Shown one piece after another: positions 34,595-42,563 of a DNA stretch of 64,000 nucleotides (the first letter of the stretch is position 1; every line of letters starts with the position of its first letter). Under the pieces are notes generated by a model. It did no database searches and was not told the DNA's origin. It saw only the letters and a program-made list of their open reading frames with translations. Where the stretch lies: positions 372,001 to 436,000 of the forward strand of contig NZ_JHVC01000001.1 in the NCBI RefSeq assembly GCF_000619945.1, read 5' to 3'. The position numbers and the translations under genes were made by a program. Origin of the DNA: Clostridium lundense DSM 17049. GTDB lineage: Bacteria; Bacillota; Clostridia; Clostridiales; Clostridiaceae.

Positions 34595-35143
34595 ATGAGT
34601 ATAAAATCCCTCGGGTTTATAGAAACCATTGGTATGGCCGCAGCTATAGAAGCAGCGGACACAGCTCTTAAGTCTGCTAATGTAGAACTAATTGGTTATG
34701 AGTTAACAAAGGGTAATGGCATGGTTACAATAAAGATACAAGGAGATGTATCAGCGGTAAAATCTGCACTAGATACTGCAAAATATAGTGCATCTAGAAT
34801 CAATAAAGTATGTACTACCCTATTAATACCAAGACCATCAGAAAATGTTTATTCTATGATGTGTTGTGAAAATAACAAAGAAGTTACAAATAGTACAGTT
34901 GAGTCTTTAGAAGAAGTAGAAGATTTTAAAAAAGATGTCAAAGAAGATATCACGGATAATATCAAAGAAGATATTGTTGGTGTAAGTAAGGAAATACAAT
35001 CTTCTGATTTAGGAGAAGGTTGTAATTTATTAAATGAAGATGAAAAAGAAGAAGGCCAAATATGCAATATATGTCATGATCCTCTTTGTACTAGGAAAAA
35101 AGGTCAATCAAGAAATTTATGTATACACTACAATGAAGAGTAA
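34595..35143 (+). CDS. pduK: PduK-like shell protein: BMC domain with cysteine-rich tail
   Basis: A 182-residue protein. The N-terminal BMC domain (about 1-90) ends in LLIPRPSENVY, followed by an acidic linker and a C-terminal motif C157-x2-C160-x4-C165-x10-C176 (QICNICHDPLCTRKKGQ), which probably binds zinc or an Fe-S cluster. This BMC-plus-cysteine-tail design matches PduK. In contrast, the long BMC protein of the eut block carries a nucleic-acid-binding type tail. GGGAGGGG ribosome site; pduL follows after 11 bases. Confidence 0.88.
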   Translation: MSIKSLGFIETIGMAAAIEAADTALKSANVELIGYELTKGNGMVTIKIQGDVSAVKSALDTAKYSASRINKVCTTLLIPRPSENVYSMMCCENNKEVTNSTVESLEEVEDFKKDVKEDITDNIKEDIVGVSKEIQSSDLGEGCNLLNEDEKEEGQICNICHDPLCTRKKGQSRNLCIHYNEE

Positions 35144-35154
35144 GGGTGACTACT

Positions 35155-35808
35155 ATGATAGATATAGAAAAAAATATTTTGGATGATATGGTAAGGGATA
35201 TAGTATATAAACATAAAGTTAAGGATAGAAGTTTTGTTATCCCAGTAGGAATATCTAATAGGCATATTCACCTTACTAAAGAAGATCTAGAGATCCTCTT
35301 TGGTAAAGGATATAAACTTACTATAAAACACTTAGTAAAACAACCAGGTCAATTTGCTGCAGAGGAAACTGTTACGATTGCAGGATCCAAAGGATGTTTG
35401 AAAAAAGTAAGAATACTTGGACCAGTAAGAAGTTATAGTCAAATTGAAATATCTAGAAGTGATGCTTATGCTCTAGGGGTTAACCCTCCTGTTAGAAATT
35501 CAAAGGATACAGATGATTCGGAGACTTTATGTGTTATAGGGCCTAAAGGAATGAAGGTATTTAAGGATAAGGTTATTTGTGCTAAAAGACATGTTCACAT
35601 GCTGCCCTGTGATGCTGAACAATTTGGGGTAACATCTGGGGCGTATGTTCAGATAGAAACTTTAAATGGAAAAGGGGTAATATTTAAAAATGTTTTAGTA
35701 AGAGTAAGTGAAGATTCTGCATTAGAGTTTCATATAGATACAGATGAAGCAAATGCCTGTGAAATAAAAAATGGAGATATGGTAAGAATTACAAGATTAG
35801 ATGAGTGA
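35155..35808 (+). CDS. pduL: Phosphate propanoyltransferase PduL (pdu copy)
   Basis: A 217-residue phosphotransacylase converting propionyl-CoA to propionyl phosphate. Histidine motifs SNRHIHLTKEDL and AKRHVHMLPCDA are intact. The N-terminus (EKNILDDMVRDIVYKHK) is helical and may target it to the compartment. It is a paralogue of 21212-21838. ATG 35155 follows AAGGGTGA; GTG 35146 overlaps that site. No propionate kinase is encoded nearby, so the last ATP-forming step must rely on a kinase elsewhere. Confidence 0.94.
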   Translation: MIDIEKNILDDMVRDIVYKHKVKDRSFVIPVGISNRHIHLTKEDLEILFGKGYKLTIKHLVKQPGQFAAEETVTIAGSKGCLKKVRILGPVRSYSQIEISRSDAYALGVNPPVRNSKDTDDSETLCVIGPKGMKVFKDKVICAKRHVHMLPCDAEQFGVTSGAYVQIETLNGKGVIFKNVLVRVSEDSALEFHIDTDEANACEIKNGDMVRITRLDE

Positions 35809-35915
35809 TAATATGTTGGGAAAAATGGAATATGACAATAAAACACATGGAAGACTTTACTTTAGTAACTCCTATGCACATTGACATGAGTGCAGAATTG
35901 TAAAGGGGTGATTTA

Positions 35916-36701
35916 TTGAATAGTGATGAATTAATAAAAAATATAATAGTCCAAGTACTTTCTACTATGAATAAAAAGATATTGCTTTTTATAAGTGGTG
36001 GAGGGGTGAATATAAAACATATATTTAATACACTAGCATCCTTTAAATTCATCAATTATGAAATAGTAATGTCAGAGGCAGCTAATGGAGTAATACCAGA
36101 GGAATTCATCAATAAATTAGAAGGAAAAATTATAAAAGATAAAAACAGTATGACATCAGCAATTAATGAATCAGAACTAATATTAATACCAGTGTTAACA
36201 AGAAATACATTGGCAAAGGTGGCTTTAGGTATTTCAGATAACTTACTTACAGTAGGAATAAGTGAATCTATTATGATGAATAAAAATATTATAGCACTTA
36301 GTGATAGTTTTCATCCTGATAATCCAGTAAATATTTCTCTAGGTTACAGCCAAAACAATTGTTATAATAAATTTATTTTAAATTATGAAAATGTACTAGA
36401 AAGTATGGGGGTAAAATTTATACAATCAGTGGAACTTAAAAATAGAGTATATGAAGAATTACTTCATATGAATATGATTTTAGAAAAAAAGAAAGATGGG
36501 GAAAGTAAGTCAGTTGAAGTGCAAAACATTGAAGTAAAAGATAAAAGCTTGAAGTTTAATTCCAATATATTAACTGTAGATGATATTATGTCATGTTTAA
36601 ATAGACAAAATGAAATATATATTAAGAGAAATGTAATAATAACTCCATTAGCTAAAGATTTTATATACAACAATAATATAATTATAAAATATATAGATTG
36701 A
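35916..36701 (+). CDS. TIGR02536-like microcompartment-associated protein (pdu copy)
   Basis: A 261-residue paralogue of 22690-23382, function unknown. It shares the same three-part plan: N-terminal amphipathic helix (MNSDELIKNIIVQVLSTMNK), a central alpha/beta domain with flavoprotein-like features (KILLFISGGGVNIKHIFNTL, LILIPVLTRNTLAKVALGIS) and the C-terminal module (LTVDDIMSCLNRQ ... VIITPLAKDFIYNNN). TTG start with AAAGGGGTGAT. That both the eut and the pdu block kept a copy suggests a role tied to B12-type compartments, perhaps with flavin or cofactor handling (inference). Confidence 0.78.
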   Translation: MNSDELIKNIIVQVLSTMNKKILLFISGGGVNIKHIFNTLASFKFINYEIVMSEAANGVIPEEFINKLEGKIIKDKNSMTSAINESELILIPVLTRNTLAKVALGISDNLLTVGISESIMMNKNIIALSDSFHPDNPVNISLGYSQNNCYNKFILNYENVLESMGVKFIQSVELKNRVYEELLHMNMILEKKKDGESKSVEVQNIEVKDKSLKFNSNILTVDDIMSCLNRQNEIYIKRNVIITPLAKDFIYNNNIIIKYID

Positions 36702-36745
36702 TAGGTTTTAACATTTAATAATATTCCTAAAATGGGGATGATAAA

Positions 36746-37723
36746 ATGAAAATATATACAAAGCAAGGGGATGGGGGAACAACTTCTTTATTAGGAGGAG
36801 AAAAGACTAAAAAAAATGATAGCCGTGTTTGGACCTATGGAACTGTAGATGAGGCTAATTCATATTTAGGGTTTGCTAAAGCTCTTATAGTGGATGAAAG
36901 GATTAAGGATATAATAATCCATGTTCAAAAAGATTTGTTTGAAGTTGGAGCAGAATTAGCATCCATAGGAACAAAAGACTATAAGGAGAGAATAACAGAG
37001 GAGCTTGTATGCAATTTAGAAAAAATTATTGATGAAATAGATAAAGAGAAGATTGCCTTAAAAAGTTTTGTTATACCTGGTGGAACTAAAGAATCAGCTG
37101 CTTTAGATATTAGTAGAGCAATTGTTAGAAAAGCAGAGAGATATGCAGTATCACTGGAAGACAGTTATAAATTAAATAAAAACTTATTAAAATACTTAAA
37201 TAGACTTTCTGATTTAATATATATCTTAGCAAGGCTTATTGACTATAACTATGTATTAGATAAATCAACAGAAAAAATTAAATTTATTATTAACTGTAAT
37301 AAAAAAATCAATAGAGAATTAGCAGAGTATATAGTTCATAGGTGTATAAAAAAGAGTGAAGAAATTAATGTGTCTACGGTAATTTGCATAACTGATAATA
37401 GTGGAAATCCCATAATGCTTCAGCGTATGGACAATGCTCTTTTAGCTAGTATTGAAATTGCTAGGAATAAAGCTTATTCAGCGGCTGTTCTTAAAATGAA
37501 CACAGATAAACTTTATCATTTAGCAAAGCCAGAAGGAGAATTATATGGTATAGGTAATATGGCTAACATTGTTACCTTTGGAGGAGGAGTTCCATTAAAG
37601 ATAGCAGAGGAAGTAATTGGTGCTATAGGAGTAAGTGGAGGAACAGTAAAGCAGGATACCATTGTAGCTGAATATGGAGCTGAAATTTTTAAGGAGGTTC
37701 AAAGCTATGGAATTAAAGGATAA
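36746..37723 (+). CDS. pduO: Cobalamin adenosyltransferase PduO (two-domain)
   Basis: A 325-residue protein. N-terminal PduO-type ATP:cob(I)alamin adenosyltransferase (about 1-175) with YTKQGDGGTTSLLGG, VDEANSYLG and AERYAV...LNRLSDLIYILAR; C-terminal PduOC/GlcG-like domain (about 190-322) that binds heme in some relatives. It supplies adenosylcobalamin to PduCDE. The gene overlaps the start of pduP by 17 bases, and its end contains the pduP ribosome site. Confidence 0.94.
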   Translation: MKIYTKQGDGGTTSLLGGEKTKKNDSRVWTYGTVDEANSYLGFAKALIVDERIKDIIIHVQKDLFEVGAELASIGTKDYKERITEELVCNLEKIIDEIDKEKIALKSFVIPGGTKESAALDISRAIVRKAERYAVSLEDSYKLNKNLLKYLNRLSDLIYILARLIDYNYVLDKSTEKIKFIINCNKKINRELAEYIVHRCIKKSEEINVSTVICITDNSGNPIMLQRMDNALLASIEIARNKAYSAAVLKMNTDKLYHLAKPEGELYGIGNMANIVTFGGGVPLKIAEEVIGAIGVSGGTVKQDTIVAEYGAEIFKEVQSYGIKG

Positions 37724-39122
37724 TCAGATTTCCTTAATAATAGATAGAGTACTAAAGGAAATGAATAATAGAAATTTAAATATAGAAATTAGTGAGGGTA
37801 TTTTTAATAATATGGATGAAGCAATTAATGCTGCAGAAGAAGCTCAATTTAAGCTTTCTCAGATGAGCATAGAAGAAAGAGAAAAATTAATTGTTTCCAT
37901 GAGAAAAGCAATACTTGAAAATTCCATGAATATTGCTTCATTATGTGTTAAAGAAACAGGAATGGGAAGAGTTGATCATAAATATTTAAAAATGAAATTA
38001 GTGGCAGAAAAAACTCCAGGCACAGAAGTATTAAAAACAGATGCTTACACAGGAGACAAAGGACTTACATTAGTTGAAATGGCTCCTTATGGGGTAATTG
38101 GAGCCATAGCACCATGCACAAATCCAGCTGCTACTATAGCATGTAATTCAATTGGTATGATTGCTTCTGGAAACTCAGTGGTGTTTTCACCGCATCCATC
38201 AGCTGTGCAATGCAGTCTAACAACTATTAGAATATTAAATAAAGCTATAAGAGAAGCTGGAGGACCAGAAAATTTAATAACAAGTATTAAAGAGCCATCT
38301 ATACAATCAACTAATGATATGATAAATCATCCTAAAGTAAGAATGTTAGTAGCTACTGGAGGTCCCGGTATAGTAAAAATAGTTCTTTCTTCTGGGAAAA
38401 AAGCTATAGGAGCAGGGGCCGGAAATCCACCAGTAGTAGTTGATGAAACTGCGGATATTAAAAAAGCAGCTAGAGATATTATAAAAGGATGTACTTTTGA
38501 TAATAATTTGCCATGTATAGCAGAGAAGGAAGTAATTGTTGTAGAAGATGTGTATGAAAATTTAATAAGTGAAATGAAAAAAGATGGTAATGTATATGAG
38601 TTAAATGAAGAGGAAATAGAAAAATTAGCTAGAATTGTTCTTGTAGAAAAAATAGAAAATGGTAAGAAAAAATATACTATAAATAAAAGCTATGTTGGGA
38701 AGGATGCTTTTATCATCCTTCAAAGCATTGGTATCAATGTTTCAAAAGAAATAGAGTGTTTAATTTGTAGAGTGGATAATTCTCATCCATTTGTTCAAGA
38801 AGAACTGATGATGCCTATACTTCCTATTGTAAAAGTAAAAAGTTTTAATGATGCATTAAAACTGGCAGTGGAAGACGAACATGGGAATAGACATACTGCT
38901 ATGATTCATTCAAAAAATGTAGACAATCTTACTAAAATGGCTAGAGCAATAAATACAACTATATTTGTAAAGAATGCTCCTTCCTATGCAGGAATAGGAT
39001 TTGGAGGAGAAGGACATACAACTTTTACTATAGCAGGTCCAACTGGAGAGGGGCTTACCAATGCAGCTACCTTTACTAGAAAAAGGCGCTGTGTTATGGT
39101 GGACTCTTTCAGGATTATTTGA
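37707..39122 (+). CDS. pduP: CoA-acylating propionaldehyde dehydrogenase PduP
   Basis: A 471-residue aldehyde dehydrogenase making propionyl-CoA. The catalytic cysteine is C270 (TFDNNLPCIAEKE) and the cofactor region IAPCTNPAATI is near 134-144. The N-terminal helix MELKDNQISLIIDRVLKEMN is the classic PduP encapsulation peptide. ATG 37707 is chosen because AAGGAGGT lies 8 bases upstream inside pduO; the longer frame to 37674 has no such site. Confidence 0.95.
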   Translation: MELKDNQISLIIDRVLKEMNNRNLNIEISEGIFNNMDEAINAAEEAQFKLSQMSIEEREKLIVSMRKAILENSMNIASLCVKETGMGRVDHKYLKMKLVAEKTPGTEVLKTDAYTGDKGLTLVEMAPYGVIGAIAPCTNPAATIACNSIGMIASGNSVVFSPHPSAVQCSLTTIRILNKAIREAGGPENLITSIKEPSIQSTNDMINHPKVRMLVATGGPGIVKIVLSSGKKAIGAGAGNPPVVVDETADIKKAARDIIKGCTFDNNLPCIAEKEVIVVEDVYENLISEMKKDGNVYELNEEEIEKLARIVLVEKIENGKKKYTINKSYVGKDAFIILQSIGINVSKEIECLICRVDNSHPFVQEELMMPILPIVKVKSFNDALKLAVEDEHGNRHTAMIHSKNVDNLTKMARAINTTIFVKNAPSYAGIGFGGEGHTTFTIAGPTGEGLTNAATFTRKRRCVMVDSFRII

Positions 39123-39139
39123 TAAAGGGAAGGATAGTC

Positions 39140-40288
39140 ATGAATGAATTTAATGTTAAATCGAAAATTTATTTTGGAAGAGATGCACTGCAATATATAA
39201 ATAATTTAAAAGGAAAGAAAGCTTTTATTGTTATAGATCCTTTTATGGTTAAATCAGGGACTATTAATAGTATAACCAATCTACTTAAGAACACAAATAT
39301 AGATTTTTGTGTTTTTTCAGATATTCAGTCAGATCCTGCCATAGAGATTATAAATATGGGGATAAAGGAAATATTGAAATTTAAACCAGATATAATTATT
39401 GCATTAGGTGGAGGATCTTCTATTGATGCAGCCAAAAGTATTTCTGCATTTGGTACTGCATTAAGGAGAGTATATGAAAAACATACAGAAAAGCCTTTAT
39501 TTATAGCTATACCAACTACTAGTGGTACGGGTTCTGAAGTAACGGGTTATTCGGTAATAACAGATAAAAAGAAAAAAATTAAATATCCAATCTATGGAGA
39601 GGATTTAATACCTGATGTAGCTATATTGGATCCTGAGCTTATAAAAACTGTACCTAAAGCGATAACAGCTGACACGGGGATGGATGTACTTACTCATGCA
39701 ATTGAAGCTTATGTTGCTACTAATGCTACAGATTATTCTGATGCATTAGCAGAGAAGGCCATTAAATTGGTATTTAAATATTTACTTAGAGCTTATAATG
39801 ATGGATCTGATATGGAGGCTAGAGAAAAAATGCATAATGCTTCCTGTATTGCAGGAATAGCGTTTAATTCTGCTTCATTAGGACTAAATCATGGTATGGC
39901 TCATGCATTAGGCGGGGAATTTCATATATCCCATGGAAGAGCTAATGCATATTTATTACCATATATAATAGAATATAATTCAGATTTAGAAAATTCTAAT
40001 TATAATTATGCTTCTAAGAAGTATAGAGAAATAGCTAATTTCTTACAGTTAACATCTTCTACAGTGGAAAGAGGAGTAGTAAATTTAGTTGAATATATAA
40101 GGGGATTAATGGTTAATCTTAATATACCTACTTCCCTAAAAAAAGCAGGTATTGATAAGGAGATATATTATAAAGCAATTCCTTCTATAAGTAAAATAGC
40201 TATGGAAGATAAATGCACTATAACAAATCCTAGGTCAGCAAAATTTGAAGATGTAGTTTGTATATTTAAAAAAGTTTATGGGGAATAG
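39140..40288 (+). CDS. pduQ: Iron-containing 1-propanol dehydrogenase PduQ
   Basis: A 382-residue group III alcohol dehydrogenase that reduces propionaldehyde to 1-propanol and regenerates NAD for PduP. GGGSSIDAAKS and the metal-binding region DTGMDVLTHAIEAY ... GLNHGMAHALGG are intact. A close paralogue of the gene at 9138. ATG 39140 follows GGGAAGGA. It is the last gene of the pdu operon, with a terminator right behind. Confidence 0.92.
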   Translation: MNEFNVKSKIYFGRDALQYINNLKGKKAFIVIDPFMVKSGTINSITNLLKNTNIDFCVFSDIQSDPAIEIINMGIKEILKFKPDIIIALGGGSSIDAAKSISAFGTALRRVYEKHTEKPLFIAIPTTSGTGSEVTGYSVITDKKKKIKYPIYGEDLIPDVAILDPELIKTVPKAITADTGMDVLTHAIEAYVATNATDYSDALAEKAIKLVFKYLLRAYNDGSDMEAREKMHNASCIAGIAFNSASLGLNHGMAHALGGEFHISHGRANAYLLPYIIEYNSDLENSNYNYASKKYREIANFLQLTSSTVERGVVNLVEYIRGLMVNLNIPTSLKKAGIDKEIYYKAIPSISKIAMEDKCTITNPRSAKFEDVVCIFKKVYGE

Positions 40289-40296
40289 ATAATTTT

Positions 40297-40326
40297 GCAC
40301 CTATATTTAGGTGCTTTTATTTTATT
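40297..40326 (+). terminator. Terminator of the pdu operon
   Basis: GCACCTA (40297-40303) pairs with TAGGTGC (40308-40314), followed by TTTTATTTTATT. Confidence 0.85.
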
Positions 40327-40431
40327 AACAAGTTACATAAAATAAGTTTTATGGTAAAATTATATATGCAGGTGTAGTAAGAAAACATAAAATGTTCATT
40401 GTTATCCTAAAAACAGTAGGGGGGTGTTGTA

Positions 40432-41349
40432 TTGTCAGATAAAAAACTAGCTAGGTTTTTAGCAATAGCATTAATGATTATTTGGGGAATATCTTTTATA
40501 AGCATTAAAATAGTAGTAGGTGAAATTAATCCCATACAAGCAGCTTTTTACAGATTTTTTATTGCATCTATAATACTTTTTATAATATTAAAAGTTAAAT
40601 TTCCAGAAGAAAAGGTTTTAAAACAGGATAGGGTAAAAATGGTATTAAGTGGCCTGATTGGAGTAGCTATGTACTTTTTCTTTGAGAATTACTCAGTGTA
40701 TTATACTACTGCTTCAAATGTGGCAGTTTTAATATCATCTATACCTATATTCACTCTTATAACCCAAAGGTTATTGTTTAAGGAAAAATTAACTGTTCCA
40801 AAGATATTTGGAACAATATTTAGTGTTATAGGAATATTTATTATAGTATTATCAAAAGGAAAAATAAGTCTTTTTTCTAGTGGTACTAAAGGTGATTTGA
40901 TGGCTTTAGGAGCTGCGTTATGCTGGGTGTTATATACAATTCTTACTAGTAGTTTTAAAGGAAGTTATAAAAGTATAACTATAACAACATATCAATCTAT
41001 ATGGGGTTGCATGTTTTTATCGCCTTCTATACTATTTTTACCTACGCACATTCCATCATTTAAAGTAATTATGAATCTACTATATTTATCTATAATATGT
41101 TCTTGCGTAGGATATGCTATCTATGTATATTGTCTAGAAAACTTAGGTGCTACTACATTAACTACTCATATAAATTTACAACCAGCTGTAAGTTTAATAG
41201 GAGCAAAAATTTTTTTGAATGAAAATGTAACAATAGAGCAGGTAATTGGATGTCTAGTGATAATATTAGGAGTATCAATTGTGAGTTTTGGAGAAAAATT
41301 GAGTTTAAAAACTTTAGGAGAGTATCTTAATTCATCAGGTGATTCTTAA
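40432..41349 (+). CDS. EamA-family (DMT) transporter
   Basis: A 305-residue membrane protein with about ten hydrophobic helices in two EamA repeats (for example AIALMIIWGISFISIKIV near the N-terminus and GLIGVAMYFFFENYSV). Family members export amino acids or other metabolites across the membrane; the substrate here is unknown. TTG start after AGGGGGGTG. It follows the pdu terminator and has its own transcription unit, so it is probably not part of propanediol metabolism. Confidence 0.88.
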   Translation: MSDKKLARFLAIALMIIWGISFISIKIVVGEINPIQAAFYRFFIASIILFIILKVKFPEEKVLKQDRVKMVLSGLIGVAMYFFFENYSVYYTTASNVAVLISSIPIFTLITQRLLFKEKLTVPKIFGTIFSVIGIFIIVLSKGKISLFSSGTKGDLMALGAALCWVLYTILTSSFKGSYKSITITTYQSIWGCMFLSPSILFLPTHIPSFKVIMNLLYLSIICSCVGYAIYVYCLENLGATTLTTHINLQPAVSLIGAKIFLNENVTIEQVIGCLVIILGVSIVSFGEKLSLKTLGEYLNSSGDS

Positions 41350-41416
41350 TCTTGAATGAAGTTTTTTAGAAACAATACTAGTTATGAAATAAAATTTATT
41401 TAGTGGAGGGAAGGGT

Positions 41417-42535
41417 ATGTCAGATAAAAGATTAAACAAATTAGCGAAGCTTCTAGTTAATTATTCAGCAGAGGTAAAACCAGGAGATTTTGTATTAGTT
41501 CAAAGTGAAGAAGTGGCAATACCATGGATGATAGAAGTAGTAAAAGAAGCAATAAAAGCTGGAGCACATGTGGAGACCTTAATAGATTCTAGTGAGGTAA
41601 ATTATGCAAAATTAAAATATGCTTCTAAGGAGCAATTAGAAGAAGAAAAACTTATACAAAAAAATGCTATAGAAAAAGCTGATGTATGGTTAACAGCTTG
41701 GGGAACTTTAAATACAAGGGTGAATTCTAATATAGATGGAGATAAAATAAAGGCTTCAGTAAAAGGTTCTTCAACTTGGAGAAAAATATATTCTGAAAAA
41801 ATGGGAAATGGGACTTTGAGATGGTGTGGTACCCAATTTCCTACATATGCTGATGCTCAAGAAGCTTCAATGAGTTTATCAGAGTATGAAGATTTTGTAT
41901 ATGGAGCAGGCTTATTAGATTATGAGGATCCAGTGAAAGAGTGGAAAAGAATTAGTGCAGAACAAGAAAGATGGATTAAATATTTAGATACTAAGAAGGA
42001 ACTGCATATTATATCTGAAGGAACAGATATAAAGGTTAGTGTTGAGGGTAGAAAGTGGATGAATTGTGATGGAAGAGTTAACTTTCCTGATGGAGAAATA
42101 TTTACTTCACCAGTAGAAGATGGAATAAATGGAGTTATTACTTTTAGTTTTCCGGGAATATATGCGGGAAAGGAAATAGAAGGCATTAAACTTAAAGTTA
42201 AAGATGGTAAAGTAGTGGAGGCATATGCTAAAAAAGGAGAAGAACTTTTAAAAACTTTATTATCTACTGATGAAGGAGCCTCATTTTTTGGAGAAGTTGC
42301 TATAGGAACAAATTATGGCATTAAAGAGTTTACAAGAAATATGTTATTTGACGAAAAAATTGGAGGAACAATTCATATGGCTATTGGAGACTCTATGCCA
42401 GAAGCTGGTGGGAAAAATAGTTCCACAATTCATTGGGATATGTTGTGTGATATGAGAAGTGGCGGAAAGGTTTACGCAGACGGGGAACTTTTCTATGAAA
42501 ATGGACAATTTAAAGAAGAAATATTAAAAAAATAA
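41417..42535 (+). CDS. M29-family aminopeptidase
   Basis: A 372-residue metallopeptidase of the thermophilic aminopeptidase (AmpS/AmpT, M29) family, expected to remove N-terminal amino acids from peptides in the cytoplasm. Typical stretches are the N-terminal LAKLLVNYSAEVKPGDFVLV and the C-terminal metal region (NYGIKEFTRNMLFDEKIGG, HMAIGDSMPEAGG, STIHWDMLCDMRSGG) with conserved Glu, His and Asp ligands. GGAGGGAAGGG ribosome site. The terminator stem overlaps its stop codon. Confidence 0.9.
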   Translation: MSDKRLNKLAKLLVNYSAEVKPGDFVLVQSEEVAIPWMIEVVKEAIKAGAHVETLIDSSEVNYAKLKYASKEQLEEEKLIQKNAIEKADVWLTAWGTLNTRVNSNIDGDKIKASVKGSSTWRKIYSEKMGNGTLRWCGTQFPTYADAQEASMSLSEYEDFVYGAGLLDYEDPVKEWKRISAEQERWIKYLDTKKELHIISEGTDIKVSVEGRKWMNCDGRVNFPDGEIFTSPVEDGINGVITFSFPGIYAGKEIEGIKLKVKDGKVVEAYAKKGEELLKTLLSTDEGASFFGEVAIGTNYGIKEFTRNMLFDEKIGGTIHMAIGDSMPEAGGKNSSTIHWDMLCDMRSGGKVYADGELFYENGQFKEEILKK

Positions 42536-42563
42536 GGGAGTTTAATACTCCCTTATTTTTTAA
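42529..42563. terminator. Bidirectional terminator between the M29 peptidase and the carboxypeptidase
   Basis: AAATAAGGGAGT pairs with ACTCCCTTATTT around a 5-base loop (42530-42541 with 42547-42558), with A-run before and T-run after; it overlaps the stop codon of the first gene and touches the end of the convergent one. Confidence 0.85.

Noticed and set aside
35832..35903. Small ORF (23 codons) between pduL and the TIGR02536-like gene
   Set aside because: Weak ribosome site, no recognisable product; could be a gene remnant but nothing supports translation.
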